Below are positions 24,669 to 31,997 of a stretch of DNA of 64,000 nucleotides, piece after piece; the first letter of the stretch is position 1; each line of letters starts with the position of its first letter. The stretch spans positions 62,001 to 126,000 of the forward strand of contig NZ_AUXS01000044.1 of NCBI RefSeq assembly GCF_001625565.1. The letters are read 5' to 3'. Origin of the DNA: Pseudoalteromonas luteoviolacea NCIMB 1944. Lineage in GTDB: Bacteria > Pseudomonadota > Gammaproteobacteria > Enterobacterales > Alteromonadaceae. Made by a program: the position numbers and the translations under genes. Below the pieces are notes generated by a model that searched no databases, had not been told where the DNA came from, and saw only the letters and a program-made list of their open reading frames with translations.

Positions 24669-25466
24669 ATGAACGTACCAGTAAATAGTATCGCACCCGA
24701 GATACGCCATGACATAATGACACGCATCAAAAACACCGAACAAGAGCATAACGTAAAGGTCCTTTACGCTATTGAGTCTGGTAGCCGTGCTTGGGGGTTT
24801 GCGTCTTCAAATAGTGACTATGATGTACGCTTTATCTATGCCCATCCCAAAGATTGGTATTTGTCAGTGATGCTAGAAGACCAAAGAGATGTGATTGAAT
24901 ACCCCATTGTCGATGATATCGATATCAATGGCTGGGATTTAAGAAAAGCACTAAAACTACTGCGCGTCTCCAACCCAGCGATTGGTGAATGGCTTCAATC
25001 ACCCATTGTTTATATCAACCATAACCACTTTCAAACACAGGTGATGGCACTTTTTAAACAATACTATAAAGCAGAGCGGGGGTTGTACCATTATTTCAAT
25101 ATGGCTAAAAACAACTATCGAGGTTATTTGAAAAATGAATATGTTCCGCGTAAAAAGTATCTCTATGTAATGCGTGCACTATGTGCAGCAAGGTGGATAG
25201 AACGCTTTAAAAGCCCACCCCCCATTGAGTTTGAAGCCTTGGTGGCAGCTGTTATTGATGACAGTGTCTTGTTCGACGAGATCCAGAAACTGGTAGTAGA
25301 AAAACTGCACGCGACAGAAAAAGCACTAGGGCCGCAAATTCCGACACTTAATCGGTTTATTGAAGCTGAACTCAATCATTTTAACTATCAATTCAATAAG
25401 TCTGATGTGGACCAAAACACAGCAGCACTGGATAAGGCCTTTTTGCAAATGTTAGACAGTATATAA
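24669..25466 (+). CDS. RlaP-type nucleotidyltransferase (RNA-repair associated)
   Basis: About 265 residues. The polymerase-beta-like nucleotidyltransferase core is visible: ESGSRAWGF with GS at 38-39 and the catalytic pair D-Y-D at 50-52, followed by V-R-F-I-Y. The C-terminal half is helical and Lys/Arg/Tyr rich. Proteins of this kind (RlaP; also annotated as YcgL-type predicted nucleotidyltransferases) recur beside RNA ligases in RNA-repair loci, and may add nucleotides to damaged ends; no reaction has been proven to my knowledge. The start is the ATG two bases after the rtcA stop. It is the last gene of the operon; an 8-bp hairpin follows. Confidence 0.85.
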   Translation: MNVPVNSIAPEIRHDIMTRIKNTEQEHNVKVLYAIESGSRAWGFASSNSDYDVRFIYAHPKDWYLSVMLEDQRDVIEYPIVDDIDINGWDLRKALKLLRVSNPAIGEWLQSPIVYINHNHFQTQVMALFKQYYKAERGLYHYFNMAKNNYRGYLKNEYVPRKKYLYVMRALCAARWIERFKSPPPIEFEALVAAVIDDSVLFDEIQKLVVEKLHATEKALGPQIPTLNRFIEAELNHFNYQFNKSDVDQNTAALDKAFLQMLDSI

Positions 25467-25481
25467 TTGATTAAACTGCAC

Positions 25482-25507
25482 GTTGGGTAAGTAATACGCT
25501 ACCCAAC
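25482..25507 (+). terminator. Hairpin at end of RNA-repair operon
   Basis: GTTGGGTA (25482-25489) and TACCCAAC (25500-25507) form a perfect 8-bp stem with a 10-base loop, 15 bases after the last stop codon. There is no T run behind it, so Rho may be needed or the hairpin may simply protect the RNA end. Confidence 0.45.
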
Positions 25508-25721
25508 ACTCTGCACTGTATTTCCACTTTCAACCGCAATTCGCCAATAGGAGGTCACATCTTCTACTTGGTGTAGCCCATTGAAATATAATAAAATTCA
25601 TTAAATTAAGTTCAGCACGCATTAAACCTACCGACACGATACATTTGCATTTAAAATAGGGACTCACGGAAGAGCTTCACCCCTATTTATTAAAATAAAC
25701 ACAACAAAATGAGTGGCAGAA

Positions 25722-26039
25722 ATGAAAAAAATAGCACTATTTGCCTTTTTAGCACTATCGTTTAATGCAAGTGCAGCTTGGTCAGGACTCAAAGAGATCC
25801 ACACAATTAAAGCACAAAGTAATGGTGTTTATGTTCAGCTAAAAAGCTTCACAAACACAGATAATAGTGTCCAGTGCACATACAACAATGGCTTTTTTTT
25901 AGAGTTCAAATCCGCTGATGAGTATCAAACACGCGTTTCAATGTTATTGGCGGCATACATGGCAGGTAAACCGGTTAATGTCAGCTATAACAGCTGCGCT
26001 CTTGGTTATCTAAGTTTAGGTAGTGTTTCATTAAACTAA
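25722..26039 (+). CDS. Small exported protein, unknown family
   Basis: 105 residues from the ATG at 25722, with a clean Sec signal peptide (cleavage near residue 18, ...ASA|A). The mature chain is about 87 residues. It has two well-spaced cysteines (in V-Q-C-T-Y and N-S-C-A-L-G-Y) that could form one disulfide, and alternating hydrophobic stretches typical of a small beta protein. The pattern (W near the mature N-terminus, a first Cys, then a helix LLAAYMAGKPVNV, a final Cys-x-x-x-Y) recurs in uncharacterised secreted proteins of Vibrio as I remember them. Function unknown. A 15-unit tandem repeat begins 12 bases after the stop. Confidence 0.65.
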   Translation: MKKIALFAFLALSFNASAAWSGLKEIHTIKAQSNGVYVQLKSFTNTDNSVQCTYNNGFFLEFKSADEYQTRVSMLLAAYMAGKPVNVSYNSCALGYLSLGSVSLN

Positions 26040-26050
26040 CATTAAGATAG

Positions 26051-26215
26051 CAAGGAAGCTGCAAGGAAGCTGCAAGGAAGTTGTAAGGAAGTTGTAAGGA
26101 AGTTGCAAGGAAGCTGAAAGAAAGCTGCAAGGAAGCTATAAGGAAGCTGCAAGGAAGCTATAAGGAAGCTGCAAGGAAGCTGCAAGGAAGCTGTAAGGAA
26201 GCTGCAAGGAAGCTG
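26051..26215 (+). repeat. Minisatellite: 15 tandem copies of an 11-bp unit
   Basis: The unit CAAGGAAGCTG (variants begin with T or A, or have TTG or CTA at the end) repeats 15 times without any gap, exactly 165 bases. Variation is limited to positions 1, 4, 9 and 11, with 7 units identical to consensus. The length is not a multiple of three and TAA occurs in several units, so it is not coding. It starts 12 bases after the stop of the exported protein. Arrays like this usually change copy number by slippage. Confidence 0.95.
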
Positions 26216-26424
26216 CACGCTACCTTACGTATTAAATAACGCCAAGCAATACCAACCTACCAACTCATCTTTTTATCCACGTCGAATAGTCTAAAAGTCA
26301 CACCAGCAGACATTCCAGTCCAATAGTGTATAGGCTTTCAATTAATTGAGTAAAAGCAGTAAATTTATCGACTCGAAATACGACTAACATTAACCAACTC
26401 TATTTGATAGAAAGAAAAGATACC
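26216..26424. other. Short intergenic segment after the minisatellite
   Basis: No gene, hairpin or promoter stands out between the tandem repeat and the RraB-like gene apart from a purine-rich stretch (AGAAAGAAAAG) before the start at 26425. Confidence 0.4.
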
Positions 26425-26781
26425 ATGAGCGAAAGAAATACTTGGCCGGCCGATGCTGATGGCGACGTGTTGCGCATATTAGAAGACAGGGATTTTGACT
26501 TCGATAAAACTCACAATATTGAGTTTTACATTGAATTTAAAAACTGGCCTCTCACTGATAAACAACAGCAAGAAATCACTGAAAAATTACCGAGAGCAAG
26601 CTTTCTAGACTCAGATCAAGAATCAATTGCTGACGGTGACGCGCCCGGATATGTACTATTTACGACTAAAAATATCGTCACTCACGAATTTGTCGGCCAA
26701 GAGCAAACGAGGCTAAGCCGCCTCGTCGAACCTTTGGATGGTGTTTGTAATTCATGGGCTGTTTGTAGTCCTTGTAGCTGA
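26425..26781 (+). CDS. RraB-family (RNase E inhibitor-like) protein
   Basis: 118 residues from the second Met, which follows AGAAAGAAAAG. The N-terminus has the family pattern D-A-D-G-D-V-L-R-x-L...F-D-F-x-x-x-H-x-I-E-F-Y-I-E-F. It ends with a short cysteine-containing tail (W-A-V-C-S-P-C). RraB of E. coli binds the C-terminal scaffold of RNase E and modulates RNA decay. The second half is only weakly similar to what I recall of RraB, so it may be a family relative with another partner. Monocistronic. Confidence 0.65.
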   Translation: MSERNTWPADADGDVLRILEDRDFDFDKTHNIEFYIEFKNWPLTDKQQQEITEKLPRASFLDSDQESIADGDAPGYVLFTTKNIVTHEFVGQEQTRLSRLVEPLDGVCNSWAVCSPCS

Positions 26782-27109
26782 CAAAGAGGCTCCTAGTTGC
26801 ACTGACTTATCATCGCATGTAAACATATCAGGATAGGTTGGTGCATTGTAATTCCTGTAGCTACTTTTTCTTACCCAAGTCAATAAATAACTAACTGTCT
26901 TTCCATGAATGCTTTCCCACTATTAAATTACCGGCGTTCTGACCTAAACATGGTGTACTACATTCTCCTGACGACACTTTATCTATAAAACTTGAACCCA
27001 AAAAGAGCCGGTTGTACAAAAAGTATCTAAGTTAACGTGGGTGTGAATTCCCCTGTATCTAGCTCCACGGTATTTACCTCTGCTCAAACATCGCCATTAA
27101 AGGAGTAAA
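26782..27109. other. Intergenic region, nothing recognised
   Basis: About 330 bases between two plus-strand genes. There is an AAAGGAG ribosome site at the right edge for the acetyltransferase. I see no RNA gene, repeat or intrinsic terminator. Confidence 0.4.
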
Positions 27110-27529
27110 ATGACTACCTCTAACATTGTTTTAAAACAGCAAGCGCCGACGGTCGAAGAATTCGCAGCGATCAGGGTATTGATTGGTTGGTCTAATCCGC
27201 AGTTGAGCACCCTAGCAAACAGTATGCAAGCGTCATTATTTTGGGTTTCTGCGTATCGTGACGACAAACTAATTGGCACGGGCCGCGTTATCGGTGATGG
27301 CTCCATGTACTTCTACATTCAAGACATCATTGTTCACCCCGAACATCAAAACATTGGGCTAGGGTCTCAAATCATGGGGCTAATCGGTGCTTATCTGGAT
27401 GAAAACTGCCAATCTGGTGCAACGATTGGTTTGCTGGCAGCCCAAGGTAAGGAGACATTTTACGAAAAGTTTGGCTTTACCTCTCGCGATGGCACAAAAC
27501 TCGGATTAGGTATGTGTAAGTTTGTATGA
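27110..27529 (+). CDS. GNAT-family N-acetyltransferase
   Basis: 139 residues. The acetyl-CoA site motif is present as IQDIIVHPEHQNIGLGSQIM (about 67-86), with the Q-x-x-G-L-G pyrophosphate loop. It is followed by the typical alpha-beta end, F-Y-E-K-F-G-F. The substrate cannot be predicted; the short length fits small-molecule acetyltransferases. AAAGGAG precedes the ATG. Stand-alone gene. Confidence 0.88.
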   Translation: MTTSNIVLKQQAPTVEEFAAIRVLIGWSNPQLSTLANSMQASLFWVSAYRDDKLIGTGRVIGDGSMYFYIQDIIVHPEHQNIGLGSQIMGLIGAYLDENCQSGATIGLLAAQGKETFYEKFGFTSRDGTKLGLGMCKFV

Positions 27530-27638
27530 CATGGACCTGTCAATTTCAGGAGACAATCACAAGTTGAGTGACGTAGCTGTACAATTTAAAAAAGAGCATT
27601 GGGGCTGAACAACAGCCTCCAAAATGAAAAAGCGTTAG

Positions 27639-28697
27639 CTATTTCATAAACTCTTTATAAGTTTTGCCAATAAACAAATCTTTTTGCTTTAAATTGACTA
27701 GGTGCTTACATGTTGAAGTAAATACCGGCAACTGGACTACCCCCGTTTTTTGTCCAGTCGGAACTAGGGCCATAAAAGCATTGCGTTTGTATGCTTTGTT
27801 CGGTTGCCTTTGGCGCTTGTTCGCTATGACCTTTGCCAAATATTTGCCTTGCTCTACGGCAAGGTAACCAAGCTTTGCTTCTCCGACCTCGGCAATATCA
27901 CCGAGTGCATAAAAATTGTCTTGTCCAACTACTTCTAATCGCTCGTTGACAACAACAAGCCCTTTATCATTAAGCAGATGCTTAAAATGCGGCTGTAAAA
28001 ATGCGTTGTTTGGTTTAGTACCCGTGGCCATGTAAACGACATCCGGGGTTATTTCATGTCCACTGTGCTCATCTTTATAGCTATTCCCGCTTTGTTGATA
28101 GTTACTCTCCAATTTTATGTGCACACCTAACTTGGCCAATTGCTGGTGGGCTTTACGTTGTGCTTTTTCACTAAAGCCATCGAGTACAGCATGACCTTTG
28201 TGCACCAATGTCACATTGACGCCTTCAATCGCATATGCAATTTCACCAGCAAGTTCGACTCCGACCACACCGCCACCCATGATTAAAACCTCTGATGCAC
28301 TTTTGAGCTTGTCATAATGGCGCTTTAGTTCATCTTCTCTATCGCGTAAGGTAGACGCATCTATGGATTTTGCCAGAGGCAGTGTTGGATATCTGGAGCC
28401 TGTTGCAATCACTACTTGTTCGAAATTAATGATCTCGCCGTTTTCAAGTAAAGCGCTATTATCGCGCAGCACTTGTACTGTGCTTTGCACAAAACCTCCC
28501 GCTAAAATATCCCGATAATATCTGCGTGCTAACCCCTTCGTTTTATTTGGATCAACCACATCTCTTAACACAGCATAGGTCACCTCAAAGTAATCTTTTC
28601 TATCGATTAATGTTGTTTTGATCCCACTTTTTTGTAACTTTTGCGCTGTCGTGACGCCACCAAAGCCTCCGCCTATGATCAACACTTGGGTTTTCAT
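27639..28697 (-). CDS. FAD-dependent NAD(P)H oxidoreductase (AIF/NDH-2-like)
   Basis: About 352 residues from the ATG at 28697, which follows GGAGAG. The FAD site is VLIIGGGFGGVTTAQKL at about 4-20. The NAD(P) site is VLIMGGGVVGVELAGEI at about 143-159. The second FAD contact is YALGDIAEVGE near 260. The layout fits flavoproteins of the AIF/FSP1/type-II NADH dehydrogenase group, which reduce quinones or other acceptors. No C-terminal membrane helix is evident. A LysR-type regulator is transcribed divergently 109 bases away and may control it. Confidence 0.85.
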   Translation of the reverse strand: MKTQVLIIGGGFGGVTTAQKLQKSGIKTTLIDRKDYFEVTYAVLRDVVDPNKTKGLARRYYRDILAGGFVQSTVQVLRDNSALLENGEIINFEQVVIATGSRYPTLPLAKSIDASTLRDREDELKRHYDKLKSASEVLIMGGGVVGVELAGEIAYAIEGVNVTLVHKGHAVLDGFSEKAQRKAHQQLAKLGVHIKLESNYQQSGNSYKDEHSGHEITPDVVYMATGTKPNNAFLQPHFKHLLNDKGLVVVNERLEVVGQDNFYALGDIAEVGEAKLGYLAVEQGKYLAKVIANKRQRQPNKAYKRNAFMALVPTGQKTGVVQLPVFTSTCKHLVNLKQKDLFIGKTYKEFMK

Positions 28698-28806
28698 ATT
28701 CACTCTCTCCACTCACTTGACGATCGACAGCATATACCGTTGCAAATTTGTTTTTAATGCGTAATTAAAATACCCTTATGTGCATATTTGCAACGCAATA
28801 CTGATT

Positions 28807-29679
28807 ATGGATAAATGGACCGAATTTAAAACAGCGTATCGATTAGCAAAATTGAGAACGCTCAGTGCCACGGCTGAAGATCTAGGCATACATCGCTCGA
28901 CGGTGATGCGCCACATTGACGCCTTAGAAACGCACATTGGCGTAAAGTTATTCCAACGTAATGACAAAGGCTATATTCCCACCGAGGCGGGGTTGGAGGT
29001 AATGCGTTTAGGAGAAATCACCGATGTGCAGTTTAAGCAATTTGTTGATAAAACAACCAACTCAAGTGCACTGATGGAAGGCGTCCTTAAGATCACCTGT
29101 GTCAGTGAACTGTCTGTTTTACTTTTTCCTGTGATCCGACAATTCCAAGCTCGATATCCGAATGTGCGCTTTGAGATCCTCGGTGATATTCGCAAATATG
29201 ACCTAGAGTACGGGGAAGCGGATCTGGCGATCCGAATGGGAGAAAAACCACAAACCCTCGACAATATTGTCATTCCATTTCAGCAGATTGACGTAATTCT
29301 GTGTGCACACCAAACGTATATCGAAAAACATGGTCTACCAACGCTTGATAATGTATCCCAGCATCAGTTTCTAGCCAACTCAGAACGCATCGCGCACTTG
29401 CCATGGAATGAGTGGATCCATACCCACATTCCAACCAGTAATATTGTCACCACCAGCAACTCGTATCAAGTACTGGACCATGCACTCCAGGCAGGGTGCG
29501 GGATCTCCATCGCAACCAAACAAGCCGTGCAAAATAACAATCTACTCCATGAACTCGCAATCGGCGAAAGCTGGCAAGTTAACAGCTGGGTATTAGTTCA
29601 CCGTGACATTATTCATATACCTAAAGTACGAAAGTTTATAGATATGTTGAAGTGCGCTTCCCCCTTCGCTGAAGCCTAA
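28807..29679 (+). CDS. LysR-family transcriptional regulator
   Basis: 290 residues from the ATG at 28807. The N-terminal winged helix-turn-helix reads A-x-L-R-T-L-S-A-T-A-E-D-L-G-I-H-R-S-T-V-M-R-H-I-D-A-L-E, then G-V-K-L-F-Q-R. The C-terminal substrate-binding domain starts near residue 90 (VLKITCVSELS). It is divergent from the FAD oxidoreductase at 27639, the usual arrangement of a LysR regulator and its target. The effector is unknown. Three further LysR genes lie in this window. Confidence 0.9.
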   Translation: MDKWTEFKTAYRLAKLRTLSATAEDLGIHRSTVMRHIDALETHIGVKLFQRNDKGYIPTEAGLEVMRLGEITDVQFKQFVDKTTNSSALMEGVLKITCVSELSVLLFPVIRQFQARYPNVRFEILGDIRKYDLEYGEADLAIRMGEKPQTLDNIVIPFQQIDVILCAHQTYIEKHGLPTLDNVSQHQFLANSERIAHLPWNEWIHTHIPTSNIVTTSNSYQVLDHALQAGCGISIATKQAVQNNNLLHELAIGESWQVNSWVLVHRDIIHIPKVRKFIDMLKCASPFAEA

Positions 29680-29731
29680 GTTACAGCGACAGGTTGAAGA
29701 GACTCTCAAAGGCAATTAACCGCGGGAATTG

Positions 29732-30091
29732 TTATTCGTCACCTGCTTCTATTTCTTGTAAGAAACCTGTGAGCACAAGTCTGCTGTGAGCCAGCTGAGC
29801 GGCTTTTTCATCCACTTCTCGCAACTGGGTGTTTAGGAGTACTCTCAACTCATCACAAGGCTCAATAATAGGCCGCTCCCCGCGCACACACGGCAAAAAT
29901 ACTTGAATGGTGCTCAAGGTCATGCCTGCAGAACTCAATAACTTAACTCTCTCTAATATTTGCACTTCTCGTTGATCAAAATCACGGTATCCAGAAGCGG
30001 ACCGCCGTGGCTTTAAAAGCCCTTGCTCTTCATAGTAGCGCAGCATTCGTATGCTCACGCCGGTTAGTTTGGATAATTCACCAATTTTCAT
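29732..30091 (-). CDS. MerR-family transcriptional regulator
   Basis: 119 residues. The N-terminus, MKIGELSKLTGVSIRMLRYYEEQGLL, is the MerR winged helix-turn-helix. A dimerising coiled coil follows (about 78-112). A Cys pair (P-C-V-R...E-P-C-D) lies near 88 and 98, and could bind a metal or sense redox change. It is divergent from the class IV aminotransferase at 30169. The intervening DNA contains a promoter with a 19-bp spacer and a dyad, exactly what MerR proteins act on, so that gene is the likely target. Confidence 0.9.
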   Translation of the reverse strand: MKIGELSKLTGVSIRMLRYYEEQGLLKPRRSASGYRDFDQREVQILERVKLLSSAGMTLSTIQVFLPCVRGERPIIEPCDELRVLLNTQLREVDEKAAQLAHSRLVLTGFLQEIEAGDE

Positions 30092-30100
30092 ATCGGGCTC

Positions 30101-30131
30101 TTGACTCTAACAGCACTGTGAGGGTTTATAT
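30101..30131 (+). promoter_or_regulatory. MerR-type promoter with 19-bp spacer
   Basis: The -35 element TTGACT (30101-30106) and -10 element TTATAT (30126-30131) are separated by 19 bases, two more than optimal. This is the hallmark of promoters that MerR proteins activate by untwisting. The spacer holds a dyad centred at 30114/30115, with ACAG-CA-CTGT at its core and C/G pairs further out (about 7 of 9 positions symmetric). It drives the aminotransferase gene. Confidence 0.7.
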
Positions 30132-30168
30132 TATTGCCTTCCAAAAGCAAATTCAACGGAAGTAAAGT

Positions 30169-30984
30169 ATGAAAAATCAAGATGTTGTACAACAAGTTTT
30201 TATCAACGGCCGACGTCAGCCCAACTCAGAAACTAACCCATTAGCATTTGCAGGCTTTGCACACTTCAGTGCCATGCAAGTACGAAATGGCAAGGTTAAA
30301 GGGGTGGATTTACACTTAGAACGATTGCGCCTAGCTTCACGGACTATTTTTGGTAAATCATTGAATGACGCACAACTTCTATCTTACATTCGTGAAGCAA
30401 TTACAAATTCCTCAGATGATTGTTCGCTGACCGTGACTCTTTACTCTACCCACGGTGAATTTACTACTCGTAGTATGAATACTTATCCCAGTGTACTGGT
30501 CAGCACCAGTGCGCCATCAAATGGGCCTCAAGGCCCTTTAAGGCTCACAACTATCCCGCACGAACGACATTTACCAGAAATAAAACATGTGGGGGAAATT
30601 GGCAAAACTTACTACCTGCATAAAGCTAAATCGCTCGGATTTGATGATGCTTTGTTTATTGATAAGCAAGGTCGCATAAGCGAGGGGACAATTTGGAATG
30701 TTGCTTTTTGGGATGGCAATCACGTTATTTGGCCAAGCGCCGCAATGTTAAAAGGTACTATGATGAGTATGTTACAACGTCAATTGACCAAGCTAAATAT
30801 GCCACAACGCACCACGCAATTAACACTCGATGAGCTCAGTTCATTCACAGGGGCGGTTGTTATGAATTCATGGACACCCGCAGTGAGTGTAAAGGGCATT
30901 GACAGTGAATCGTTTGAGCAATCGGATACACTCAAGAATCTGCTACACCGTGCCTATGAAGCTGAAACGGCAAAAGATGTTTAA
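30169..30984 (+). CDS. Class IV PLP-dependent aminotransferase
   Basis: 271 residues of the branched-chain/D-amino-acid aminotransferase and aminodeoxychorismate-lyase fold. Diagnostic parts are HLERLRLASR (about 49-58), a Lys in KTYYLHKAKSLGFDDALFID (the expected PLP lysine region, near 146-152), E-G-T-I-W-N-V near 170 and a G-T-M-M-S-M motif near 200. The reaction could be D-alanine or branched-chain amino-acid transamination, or lyase chemistry; the sequence does not decide. It is likely induced by the divergent MerR regulator through the 19-bp-spacer promoter. Confidence 0.82.
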   Translation: MKNQDVVQQVFINGRRQPNSETNPLAFAGFAHFSAMQVRNGKVKGVDLHLERLRLASRTIFGKSLNDAQLLSYIREAITNSSDDCSLTVTLYSTHGEFTTRSMNTYPSVLVSTSAPSNGPQGPLRLTTIPHERHLPEIKHVGEIGKTYYLHKAKSLGFDDALFIDKQGRISEGTIWNVAFWDGNHVIWPSAAMLKGTMMSMLQRQLTKLNMPQRTTQLTLDELSSFTGAVVMNSWTPAVSVKGIDSESFEQSDTLKNLLHRAYEAETAKDV

Positions 30985-31046
30985 ATATTTATGAGGTTAA
31001 TGCGGTACTACTATGTACCGTTTTGCATCACCTAGTACCTGAGCAG

Positions 31047-31451
31047 TTAGTCTGTCACTTTTTGCCACACTTCTCGATACGCTTGTTCATTCAACAATAT
31101 CATTTGATTTTGGGTCAACTTGTCGACCTTCATTTTCCAAGTATGTACATTATTTGGTGAATAGGTGGGCGCCTCTATCACTGTTAACTGAGTTTTGTAT
31201 ATGTGCCAACTACCTGTTGTTTTGTGAAAGTGCGCTTCGCCAAATCCGTTTGCAAAAAAATTGCCTTCCTCAACATCGCATTCAACCTTTCCTGACTCTT
31301 TAAACAGACATGATTTTCTATCATGGTGATTTGTACCACGATCAGAATAATACCAAGTGCCTACCAACCGCTGGGCAAGACTCAACTGCGTATAGTTCGT
31401 GTGAACACACCCAGATAAAACAACCACCACAATTATAGGAAGAGACTTCAT
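31047..31451 (-). CDS. Lipoprotein of unknown function
   Basis: About 134 residues from the ATG at 31451 (GGAG in front). The signal peptide ends in VVLSGC (Cys15), so membrane anchoring is expected. The mature part has L-V-G-T-W-Y-Y-S-D near its start and G-S-W-H-I-Y later, the repeated G-x-W strand pattern of small lipocalin-like or META-like beta-barrels. No family is assigned with certainty. Stand-alone gene, convergent with the aminotransferase. Confidence 0.65.
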   Translation of the reverse strand: MKSLPIIVVVVLSGCVHTNYTQLSLAQRLVGTWYYSDRGTNHHDRKSCLFKESGKVECDVEEGNFFANGFGEAHFHKTTGSWHIYKTQLTVIEAPTYSPNNVHTWKMKVDKLTQNQMILLNEQAYREVWQKVTD

Positions 31452-31472
31452 TTCAACTCCTTGGCTTTGCAA

Positions 31473-31997
31473 ACCCGGTTACCTTCTTTTCTCCGTTACC
31501 TGATTTAATTTACCCTTAGAGGCTAGACAATACACATTATATCGATGAACTTTTAGACTTTCCGGTTGGCACTTTTTCTATGCCACATACTTGTTTGGTT
31601 CAGCTTCGATTTATTTTTGTACTCAAAATAGTGCAATACGAAAACTCTTTTACAAAGAGTAACAAGCTTGCACAGCCATTTGCACCCTAAGTCAAGATTG
31701 CAACAGCAGCTATAGATATACTTTTCCCTGTTGAGTAAGCGCATATACACACCTTCGACTTTAAGTAGATATGTCTAATGCAGTTATTTAACATGTTGAT
31801 TTCCCTGTCTTAAAAAGACTTTTGGCGCGCCTCTGGCGCGCTTTTTTTTTGCTCCACACATAACTCTTCCCCTTGTCATCACACGCTCTTTAACAAACGC
31901 GTCCGTTTTTCCTTTATCGAACATACACTCAAGTGGCACTTATACATTTTTCTACTATATTTCTGACTAATAGTAACGATTATCAACTAGGTGGACT
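31473..31997. other. Gene-free region with an orphan terminator
   Basis: No credible protein gene. The notable element is a strong plus-strand intrinsic terminator (31825-31850) with no gene in front of it. A small hairpin, GTCTT-AAA-AAGAC, lies just before it. This could be the end of an unannotated small RNA; see the terminator entry. Confidence 0.5.
31825..31850 (+). terminator. Strong orphan intrinsic terminator
   Basis: GCGCGCC (31825-31831) and GGCGCGC (31835-31841) make a 7-bp GC stem with a 3-base loop, followed by about nine T residues. The preceding plus-strand gene ends 840 bases upstream. The nearest coding sequence between them lies on the other strand. The terminator therefore probably ends a short noncoding transcript. 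Confidence 0.8.

Noticed and set aside
26051..26215. CRISPR or coding repeat
   Set aside because: Units are contiguous with no spacers, 11 bp long and contain stop codons in several units.
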